From Vitreoscilla filiformis (lineage in GTDB: Bacteria > Pseudomonadota > Gammaproteobacteria > Burkholderiales > Burkholderiaceae_C), in assembly GCF_002222655.1 (NCBI RefSeq), contig NZ_CP022423.1, positions 868,001-932,000 of the forward strand: 64,000 nt of DNA, in the 5' to 3' direction. The notes below the pieces were generated by a model, which was given only the letters and a program-made list of their open reading frames with translations, did no database searches and had not been told where the DNA came from. Position 1 is the first letter of the stretch. Each line of letters begins with the position of its first letter. This document shows positions 56,030-62,769 of this stretch, in pieces. The position numbers were made by a program, and so were the translations under genes.

Positions 56030-57339
56030 GGATCGCCAACATGTGGGTTCAACAAGCGCAGGTGGACTTGTCCCAAGTGGATCGCTGGGTGCGCCAAGCG
56101 GGGCAGGGCCGGGTACAACAGGGGCAGGTGGGGCGCCTGCTCGATCAAATCGAACAGGCGCTGCTTCAGTTGCGGGCTGAGGCGCCGGCGTCGGCAGAGG
56201 CTTGGGGGCCGCGTTGGGCGGCCCTGGCCCAGCAAGTTCGCGCCTGCCAAGCGCTGTGTCACACCCATGGGGTGCGGTTGCGTGAGCACCATGCGCAACT
56301 CATGGCGGCGCGACAGGTGCCGGTGGGCACACTGGCCCCGCATTGGCAGCAGACGGTGCATGAAACCGCACAGCTCACGGGGCGGCAAGCGCGTTTGGTG
56401 ATCGAAGGCGAAGCGGTGCGCGTCGATCACGACACGCTCGACCAACTGGCCGAGCCAGTGCAGCACCTGCTTTACAACGCGGTGGATCACGGCATGGAAC
56501 CCCCGGAACGGCGTGTGGCGCTGGGCAAACCGGCGCAAGGCACGATCCACCTTCAGTTCAGCCGAGACGGTCAAACGCTGCGCCTGGTGTGCCGGGACGA
56601 CGGCCCCGGCCTCGATCCCAAAGCGATCCGAGATCGGGCCATGGCGTTGGGGTTGGACATGGGCCCCGAGGCGTTGCTCACCCCCGAGCACCTGCATCCG
56701 CTGGTGCTGCTGCCCGGGTTTTCAACGCGTGACCAGGTGTCGGCTGTTTCGGGGTTGGGGGGGGGGCTGGATGTGGTGGCCCAGCGCATCCGGGCGTTGC
56801 AGGGCCATTTGCACTTGGCCAGCACGCCGGGGCAGGGCTGCACCATCACGCTGAGCGTGCCTGCGCAGCCGGCCAGCCAGCACGCTTTGCTGGTGCGGGT
56901 GGGTCAGGAGCGTGTGGCGCTGCCAACGCGCAGCGTGCTGCACGTGCTGCCCGCCGGTGAAACCTTCTCGGACGGTTTGATGCTGCGCTACCGCGACCAG
57001 TCATGGCCCCATGCTCGCTTGGCAGCTTGGCTGGGCTGGCCGACCCGCATGGCCACGGCGGTATCGCCGCCCCAGGTCGTAGTGCAAGGTGAGCGCGGGG
57101 CCGTGGCGCTGGAAGTCGATGAAATCATCGAGGCGCGTGAGTGGGTGGTGCAGAGCGCCGGTGCCTTGTTGAGCAGCGTGCCCGGCTTGCTGGGCGGATG
57201 TTTGACCCAGGACGGGCAGGTGGTGGTGCTGCTCGATCCGGCGGCCCTGGAGCACTACGCCCGACACCCAGAAGTGCGTGCCCAACGGGCCCGCGCACGC
57301 TTGGGGGAGGTGGCAAGCCCCCCACGCCCCGGATCGTGA
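56026..57339 (+). CDS. CheA-like kinase lacking the phosphotransfer (P1) domain
   Basis: 437 residues beginning directly at the P3 dimerisation domain (V-D-L-S-Q-V-D-R-W-V near residue 13-22), followed by the P4 ATPase with N-box H-L-L-Y-N-A-V-D-H-G-M-E (147-158), G1 D-D-G-P-G-L-D (191-197), F-box L-P-G-F-S-T (229-234) and G2 S-G-L-G-G-G-L-D-V-V (242-251), then a P5 CheW-like domain (about 285-415). There is no HPt/P1, no P2 and no receiver. It could phosphorylate an HPt protein in trans, act as an ATP-dependent scaffold, or be inactive. The ATG overlaps the receptor stop, so the three proteins are made together. Confidence 0.88.
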   Translation: MRIANMWVQQAQVDLSQVDRWVRQAGQGRVQQGQVGRLLDQIEQALLQLRAEAPASAEAWGPRWAALAQQVRACQALCHTHGVRLREHHAQLMAARQVPVGTLAPHWQQTVHETAQLTGRQARLVIEGEAVRVDHDTLDQLAEPVQHLLYNAVDHGMEPPERRVALGKPAQGTIHLQFSRDGQTLRLVCRDDGPGLDPKAIRDRAMALGLDMGPEALLTPEHLHPLVLLPGFSTRDQVSAVSGLGGGLDVVAQRIRALQGHLHLASTPGQGCTITLSVPAQPASQHALLVRVGQERVALPTRSVLHVLPAGETFSDGLMLRYRDQSWPHARLAAWLGWPTRMATAVSPPQVVVQGERGAVALEVDEIIEAREWVVQSAGALLSSVPGLLGGCLTQDGQVVVLLDPAALEHYARHPEVRAQRARARLGEVASPPRPGS

Positions 57340-57346
57340 TTGAGGG

Positions 57347-57724
57347 TCAGAGCATGCTGCGCACGTCCTGGGCCAATGCGGCGATGCGGCGCTGCCACAG
57401 GCGCCAATCGACCGCTTGGTGATCGGCCCGGCACACCACGAGCAAGTCTGGTTCGCGCAGGCAGGGCAGGATGGCGAGGATGCCATCGCGGTGGTACATC
57501 ACCGCTGCGCCCAGGTCGCCGAGCGACGAGAAGTGATGTTGCAGGCGGCCATGCAGTCGCCAGTAGTCAACGGCGGCTTCCCAGAGGGGTTCGCCGTTGT
57601 CGGTTTCTTGGCCGCAGCGGTGCCACACCAGGCCGCTGCTGCCGTCCACCAAAGCACAACCCGTGACCCCGGGGGTGCTGTCCAGCATCTCTTGGAGGCT
57701 GTGGGCGATGCGTGAGGCGGTCAT
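57347..57724 (-). CDS. Roadblock/LC7-domain protein (second, distal)
   Basis: 125 residues of the Roadblock/LC7 (MglB-like) fold: R-I-A-H-S-L-Q-E-M-L start, V-T-G-C-A-L-V-D-G-S-S-G-L-V in the central strands, and D-G-I-L-A-I-L-P-C-L. Roadblock proteins act as GAPs or regulators of small GTPases such as MglA. Its ATG overlaps the stop of the preceding roadblock gene (ATGA), and its stop is 7 bp from the stop of the CheA-like gene on the other strand. Confidence 0.85.
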   Translation of the reverse strand: MTASRIAHSLQEMLDSTPGVTGCALVDGSSGLVWHRCGQETDNGEPLWEAAVDYWRLHGRLQHHFSSLGDLGAAVMYHRDGILAILPCLREPDLLVVCRADHQAVDWRLWQRRIAALAQDVRSML

Positions 57725-58113
57725 GTCGAGGCTTCCATCTGGCGGGCCGCTGCCGTGACGGTGTGCATGGCCAAACCCAGCAGCGCTTGGCGTTGGGTCA
57801 GGGCGGTGATGACCAGCACCACCGGGCCGCAGCAGGCCCGGCGCATGATCAGATAGCCCTCGGTGGCATCGACCACCAGACACTCGGGCCGTCCGAGTGC
57901 CGCTTCTTGGCTCAAGATCTGGCCGATGGCCGAAATCGAGCTGGTCATGGCGGCGATGCGCGAGGGATCAATGGGCTTGTTCTGGGCCGTGGCCACGTCA
58001 AAGCCATCTTCGGTGGCGACGACGATGGCGCGCACGCCTTCAATGGCGTTCAACAGCTCATTGGCCGTGGCTTGGGCCTTGGCTCGGATCCAGGGTTCGA
58101 TGTGTGCGCTCAT
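57721..58113 (-). CDS. Roadblock/LC7-domain protein (first, proximal)
   Basis: 130 residues with a clean roadblock pattern: N-E-L-L-N-A-I-E-G-V-R-A-I-V-V-A-T-E-D-G-F-D-V-A, then S-S-I-S-A-I-G and Y-L-I-M-R-R-A. Two non-identical roadblock proteins beside one GTPase suggest a heterodimeric MglB-like regulator. The ATG overlaps the GTPase stop, completing a four-gene coupled run. Confidence 0.88.
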   Translation of the reverse strand: MSAHIEPWIRAKAQATANELLNAIEGVRAIVVATEDGFDVATAQNKPIDPSRIAAMTSSISAIGQILSQEAALGRPECLVVDATEGYLIMRRACCGPVVLVITALTQRQALLGLAMHTVTAAARQMEAST

Positions 58114-58658
58114 GCATTCATTTCCCAGTAACGGGCTTCCACTTGGGCCAATACCGTGTCCACCAACAACAGCACGTCATCGCGGCGACGCACATCGATG
58201 GCCAGCACAGGGCAGAGCAAACCGTGTCGTGCCAGTTCATCGGCGACTTCGTCGGTGGAGGGTGTGGCATGGGTTTCGGTTCGCCCGACGCCAATGACGC
58301 AGGCCACTTCGCCGATCAGCCCCTCGTAGGCTTTCAGGTAAGTGCGCAGCTCATCGAGCGGATGGGGGCGGGAGTTGTCCAGAAGGATGATCAAACCCAG
58401 CGCGTTGGTGGCCAAGATGCGCCACATGAACGCAAAGCGCTCCTGCCCGGGGGTGCCGAACAGGCGCACGCGCTCCGTTTCGCTGAGGATGACCTCGCCG
58501 TAGTCCAGGCCCACGGTGGTGAAGGCTTTGCCCAGGCCCGGGTCGTTGTTGGCGACGTCGGTCATCACCGGGGGGGTGTCACTGAGTGCACCGATGGCGG
58601 TGGTCTTGCCGGCGCCGGGGGGGCCGGTGAAAACAATCTTGTAATCGATGTCCATCAT
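58110..58658 (-). CDS. MglA-like small GTPase with degenerate G4 motif
   Basis: 182 residues. The P-loop G-P-P-G-A-G-K-T is at residues 12-19 and the G3-type G-T-P-G-Q-E-R-F near 68. The usual base-specifying N/T-K-x-D is not found; the equivalent strand reads V-I-G-V-G-R-T-E-T. This matches the COG2229/MglA-like group of bacterial Ras-related GTPases that work with roadblock proteins in cell polarity and motility. Start is uncertain between the adjacent ATGs at 58658 and 58655. It follows the uncharacterised gene at 58676 by 17 bp. Confidence 0.87.
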   Translation of the reverse strand: MMDIDYKIVFTGPPGAGKTTAIGALSDTPPVMTDVANNDPGLGKAFTTVGLDYGEVILSETERVRLFGTPGQERFAFMWRILATNALGLIILLDNSRPHPLDELRTYLKAYEGLIGEVACVIGVGRTETHATPSTDEVADELARHGLLCPVLAIDVRRRDDVLLLVDTVLAQVEARYWEMNA

Positions 58659-58675
58659 CCTGCGGAACCACAAGT

Positions 58676-59608
58676 TCAGCGCAGGCCCAGACGCTCCCGC
58701 AGACGGCCCAAAAGGCCCGAAGAAACGGCAGGCGGTGCGCTCGCCCGGTTGGGCTGGCTGGGGGGCATCATACCGGGCAGACCCTCACGCAAGGGGTGGG
58801 GCGCCGGTTCAGTGACCAAGCCGGGCGGGCATCCTTGGCGCTGAACCTCCAGCACACCCTGCGCTTGCATGGCTTGGACGAAGCCCAGCGCCACCGCCAC
58901 GTCCACGCGACCGCGCAGGGCGATCTGCTGCAACGGCAGGGCGTGATGGGAAATCAGGCTGGCCAAGCGGTTGAAAACGGGCGTGACCAGCGTCCCGGCG
59001 GAGGGCCAGCGGCTCAAGCGGTAGCACTCCGCCGCATCGAAACCGACGGGCGTGGCCCCGACAGCCGGGGTGAGGGCGATGCCATCGCTGGGCGGTGCGG
59101 GCGTGGCCAGGGTTCGCGTCGACAGGGCCCGCCGCTCGGCCAGCGCGTGGACAAACCGCTCCACCCCCTCGCCACCAAACTCCCCGTGGATCGCACTGAC
59201 GAACGCACGGGCCAAATCACGCAGCTCACGGTCATCGACACACTGATCCACATCCTGCACGAAACGATAAGCCCGCAGGCCCTTCAGTTGGGCCCACGCC
59301 TGGGCTTTGAGAACATCGCTCACCTGGGAAATGGTGGCCGTGTTGAGGGTGTGCATCAACAGTTTCCAGGTGGGATCTTCCCGGCTGGGCACACTGGCGC
59401 TGGAGGTGGACGCGACCGCAATGAAACCTTGTGCCAAGAGCCATTCCACGTCGCTGTGGGTCACGCCCTTGAGTTTGCTGAGCCAGTAGTCGATGCATTG
59501 GCTGTCATTGATCACCAGCAGCAAATTCCGTCGGGCTCTGGACAGCCCTTGAAGATGCGTCTGTGCCTCGCGACGCCCGGCGGGGGTCTTGTGGTAGCGA
59601 TTCGACAT
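58676..59608 (-). CDS. Uncharacterised protein heading the GTPase-roadblock operon
   Basis: 310 residues, no membrane segments. The N-terminus (about 28-65, L-L-L-V-I-N-D-S-Q-C-I-D-Y-W-L-S-K-L then W-L-L-A-Q-G-F-I) reads like a winged-helix or DUF4388-type domain. Residues 198-258 are a module with R-W-P-S-A-G-T-L, F-N-R-L-A and F-V-Q-A-M-Q-A-Q-G-V-L-E, followed by a proline linker and the terminal helix L-L-G-R-L-R-E-R-L-G-L-R. The same module and helix end the unknown protein at 9456-10217. It is first in the coupled operon with the GTPase and two roadblock proteins, so it may be an effector or adaptor for them. No named family recognised. Confidence 0.75.
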   Translation of the reverse strand: MSNRYHKTPAGRREAQTHLQGLSRARRNLLLVINDSQCIDYWLSKLKGVTHSDVEWLLAQGFIAVASTSSASVPSREDPTWKLLMHTLNTATISQVSDVLKAQAWAQLKGLRAYRFVQDVDQCVDDRELRDLARAFVSAIHGEFGGEGVERFVHALAERRALSTRTLATPAPPSDGIALTPAVGATPVGFDAAECYRLSRWPSAGTLVTPVFNRLASLISHHALPLQQIALRGRVDVAVALGFVQAMQAQGVLEVQRQGCPPGLVTEPAPHPLREGLPGMMPPSQPNRASAPPAVSSGLLGRLRERLGLR

Positions 59609-59837
59609 GGTGTTGTCCCTCTCTCATCTCTGTACGTTCGAGCCACTGTCTGTGCGCAAATGGTCTGTCTGAGGCTGTGCCCCTGCGGGCATCTTCTGCG
59701 AGTCTCTGAATTCTGGGGAAGGTGATGTATTGGTATCGGCCCTTGCCGTGCAAATCAATGGGTGGTGTTGTGACGATTCGTTTCAGGGGAACCTGGGTAC
59801 GATGCGGCAGAACCCGTACTTTTCGACTGACAAACGC

Positions 59838-60986
59838 ATGATGCCCCTTCAAGGAATTAAGGTTTTGGAGCTGGGCCAGCTCATCGCCGGCCCCTTCGCA
59901 GGCAAAACGTTGGGCGACTTCGGCGCCGACGTCATCAAGGTAGAGCCGCCAAGCACGGGTGATCCGCTGCGGCAATGGCGTTTGTTGCATGAGGGCGCCA
60001 GCGTGTGGTGGCAGGTGCAAAGCCGCAACAAACGCAGCGTGGTGCTCGATTTGCGCACCGAAGCCGGGCGGGCGGATGTGCGTCGGCTGATCGATGAAGC
60101 CGACGTGCTGATCGAGAACTTCAAGCCCGGTACGCTGGAAAAATGGGGCATGGGGTATGACGTGCTGTCAGCGCGCAATCCGGGTCTCATCATGCTGCGC
60201 ATCAGTGGGTACGGGCAGGACGGGCCTTACCGCGACCTGCCAGGGTTCGCGGTGGTGGCCGAGGCCATGGGTGGCCTGCGGCACCTCATGGGAGAACCTG
60301 ACCGTCCACCGGTGCGGGCCGGCGTCAGTCTGGGCGACACGTTGGCGGCGCTGCACGGGGTCATCGGGGTGTTGCTGGCGCTGCAAGCGCGGCAGCGCAC
60401 GGGGCGGGGCCAGGTGGTGGATGTGGCGCTCTATGAGGCGGTGTTCAATTGCATGGAAAGCCTGCTGCCGGAATACAGCGCCTTTGGTGTCGTGCGCCAG
60501 CCTGCGGGTTCCGCACTGCTTGGCATTGCCCCGAGCAACGCTTATCGCTGTGCCGATGGCCAAGTGGTGATTGGCGGCAATGGCGACTCGATTTACAAAC
60601 GGTTGATGCAGGCCATTGGCCGCGAGGATCTGGGGGAGGATCCTGAGTTGGCGCACAACGCCGGTCGAGCCGCACGGGTGGACACCATCGACGCCGCCAT
60701 CACGGCTTGGACGGTGCAGCGCTCGGTGCAAGACGTCGTGAGCACCTTGCAGGCGGTGAGTGTGCCTGTCGGGCGAATCTACACGGTTCAGGACATCGCC
60801 GACGACCCGCACTACCGGGCACGCGGCATGATCGAGCGCATCACCATGGTCACGGGGTTGTCGTTGGACGTGCCGGGGGTGGTGCCGAAGCTGTCGGACA
60901 CCCCGGGTGGGCTGCACCGGCCAGCACCGACGCTGGGTGAGCACACCCAGGAAGTGCTCGGCCAGCGGTTCAACTCGCCTGAATGA
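59838..60986 (+). CDS. CaiB/BaiF-type (class III) CoA-transferase
   Basis: 382 residues with the family N-terminus G-I-K-V-L-E-L-G-Q-L-I-A-G-P-F-A-G, the V-I-K-V-E-P-P-x-x-G-D-P-L-R motif, and the catalytic aspartate expected in the Q-V-V-D-V-A-L-Y-E segment near residue 200. It moves CoA between organic acids; the acid pair is not predictable. The start is uncertain (adjacent ATGs at 59838 and 59841; ATG 59802 is possible). Its last 17 bp overlap the convergent sodC. Confidence 0.93.
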   Translation: MMPLQGIKVLELGQLIAGPFAGKTLGDFGADVIKVEPPSTGDPLRQWRLLHEGASVWWQVQSRNKRSVVLDLRTEAGRADVRRLIDEADVLIENFKPGTLEKWGMGYDVLSARNPGLIMLRISGYGQDGPYRDLPGFAVVAEAMGGLRHLMGEPDRPPVRAGVSLGDTLAALHGVIGVLLALQARQRTGRGQVVDVALYEAVFNCMESLLPEYSAFGVVRQPAGSALLGIAPSNAYRCADGQVVIGGNGDSIYKRLMQAIGREDLGEDPELAHNAGRAARVDTIDAAITAWTVQRSVQDVVSTLQAVSVPVGRIYTVQDIADDPHYRARGMIERITMVTGLSLDVPGVVPKLSDTPGGLHRPAPTLGEHTQEVLGQRFNSPE

Positions 60987-61503
60987 CACCGCATGCGATG
61001 CGGGCGCCCGAGTTGCCGGTGGGTTGGGTGGTGTAGTCGTCCGGGCCAACGTGGACGATGAGGCCGCGACCGATGAGGCTGGTGGGCCCCGGACGCAGCG
61101 TCACACCTTCAAGGTGGAACGTCACCTCGGCACGGCCTTGGGCATCGGCTTTCAGGGCGGGCAGGTCACCGGCATGGTGTGGGCCATGCTGTGGGCCGTG
61201 GGGGGTGCCTGTGGGGTTGAAGTGGCCGCCTGCGCTCATGCCGTCGCCGCTGGAGCAGTCCCCCTTATCGTGGACGTGAAAACCATGTTCCTGGCCCGGG
61301 CGCAGGCCACTGACCGTGGCAGTGACCACCACATGATCCCCCTGTTGCACCCAGCGCACTGTGCCGCTGGTGCTGTGCCCCCGTGTCGGTGCGAGGGTGG
61401 TGGTGGCTTGCGGAGTGCTCTCCAGCGTGGCACAACCGGCCAGCGAAGTCAGGAGCAGCAGCAGGGCCGGTACATGGGGGCGAAGCGACAGCGAAGGGAT
61501 CAC
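60970..61503 (-). CDS. sodC: Lipoprotein Cu/Zn superoxide dismutase
   Basis: 177 residues from a GTG start preceded by TGGAG. The signal ends L-A-G-C, a lipobox, so the enzyme is a lipoprotein. Copper ligands are in H-G-F-H-V-H and the later H-V-G, and the zinc loop is G-D-C-S-S-G-D-G-M-S-A-G-G-H-F. It protects the periplasm from superoxide. It is monocistronic, divergent from the gene at 61617. Confidence 0.95.
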   Translation of the reverse strand: MIPSLSLRPHVPALLLLLTSLAGCATLESTPQATTTLAPTRGHSTSGTVRWVQQGDHVVVTATVSGLRPGQEHGFHVHDKGDCSSGDGMSAGGHFNPTGTPHGPQHGPHHAGDLPALKADAQGRAEVTFHLEGVTLRPGPTSLIGRGLIVHVGPDDYTTQPTGNSGARIACGVIQAS

Positions 61504-61616
61504 GGCAAACTCCAGGCAAAGCGGGTCAAAGGCCGATGGTCATTCTGGCTGAACCCGGTGGCGCTTGGCCGCAAAATGCGAGGTCTTAGCGTGTAGCGTG
61601 ACAAGGAGCGCACCTC

Positions 61617-62756
61617 ATGAGTGGCCCGACTGTGGTGCTGGTGGCTGTTCCCCCTGAGCCGTCGTTGCTGTTGATGTCCGCTGCGGCGCTGATGGCGGGG
61701 CAAACCGTGTATCGGGCGGTGCAAGCCGTGGCGGCGTCCGAGGCGCAGGCGGTGGCGCTGCACGAGCGCCACACGCAAGACCGGCAAGACCATGCCCAGC
61801 GCTGGCGTGAGGCCGACGCACAGCATCTCCAGGCACTTCAGGCCGAATACCAAGCTGCATGCCAGCAATGGACTCGGCTGTGTGAGGTGGCGGATGCCGT
61901 GGGGTGTTCGTCCCCCGTGTCACGTCCCCCGGATCCAGCGGCTGACGCGCCCGCCTCTGTGTGGGCCGCCCACGTACGTGCCCTGCAAACGCTGACGCAC
62001 GCGTGGGCGCACAGGATCGCGCAACACGGAGCGGCGTCTTCGGAAGATGCCGCACCGCTGGCCCTGTTGGAGGCGTTCGAGCATCCTGCCCAGGCCGATC
62101 TGGCGACTGCGCTGGCGGCTTATGCGCAGCGGCAATCGCCCGAGTTGTTGGCGGCGGTGCAACGGGTGTTGGCCCGGGTGGCGCATCTGGCGTGGCCGCC
62201 GGCGTTGCAGGCGTTGGTTCAGGAGCTGGCGTTGCCCCTTTCTCCGGAGCGGGCTCAGGCGCTGTTGGTGGAGTTGCGCCGCCAGGTTCAGTTGTTGCAA
62301 GAGGCCGACATCGCCCGAGCGCAAGCGGTGGTGCTGGCGCACACGCTCAAGGAGCTGGGCTACGAGCTGGAAGATGTGGGGGAGACGCTGTTTGTCGAAG
62401 GTGGCGTGCTGCACTTTGGCAAACCCGGTTGGGGGGATTACCTGGTGAGGCTGCGCTTCGATGCCCAGCGACGCACCGCGAACTTCAACGTCATCCGGGC
62501 CGTGAACGAAGGCGAGAACGAGCGCAGTGTGCTCGATCACCTGGCCGAAGACCGCTGGTGTGCCGAATTTCCTACGCTGCTGGCAGCGCTGGAAGCGCGA
62601 GGCATGCCGCTGCAAGTGGTGCGGCGCTTGTCCGCAGGTGAGTTGCCGGTGCAGCGTGTCCTGCGGGATCGATTGCCCGCATGGGTACGCGCTTCCGAGG
62701 CCGCCGACGAAGCGGAGGGCGCCCGTGCGGCCCCCCTACAACGCCCTTTGAACTGA
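61617..62756 (+). CDS. Uncharacterised protein upstream of the Clp-type ATPase
   Basis: 379 residues; no family recognised. The N-terminal half is helical and Ala/Gln/His-rich with coiled-coil tendency (about 40-90 and 165-260). The C-terminal part (about 260-345, L-K-E-L-G-Y-E-L-E-D-V-G-E-T-L-F-V-E-G-G and F-G-K-P-G-W-G-D-Y) is a compact alpha/beta region. An AAGGAG ribosome-binding site precedes the ATG by 8 nt, and the ATPase gene follows 13 bp later, so they form an operon that may continue beyond the window. Confidence 0.7.
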   Translation: MSGPTVVLVAVPPEPSLLLMSAAALMAGQTVYRAVQAVAASEAQAVALHERHTQDRQDHAQRWREADAQHLQALQAEYQAACQQWTRLCEVADAVGCSSPVSRPPDPAADAPASVWAAHVRALQTLTHAWAHRIAQHGAASSEDAAPLALLEAFEHPAQADLATALAAYAQRQSPELLAAVQRVLARVAHLAWPPALQALVQELALPLSPERAQALLVELRRQVQLLQEADIARAQAVVLAHTLKELGYELEDVGETLFVEGGVLHFGKPGWGDYLVRLRFDAQRRTANFNVIRAVNEGENERSVLDHLAEDRWCAEFPTLLAALEARGMPLQVVRRLSAGELPVQRVLRDRLPAWVRASEAADEAEGARAAPLQRPLN

Positions 62757-62769
62757 GAGACGTTTTCCT

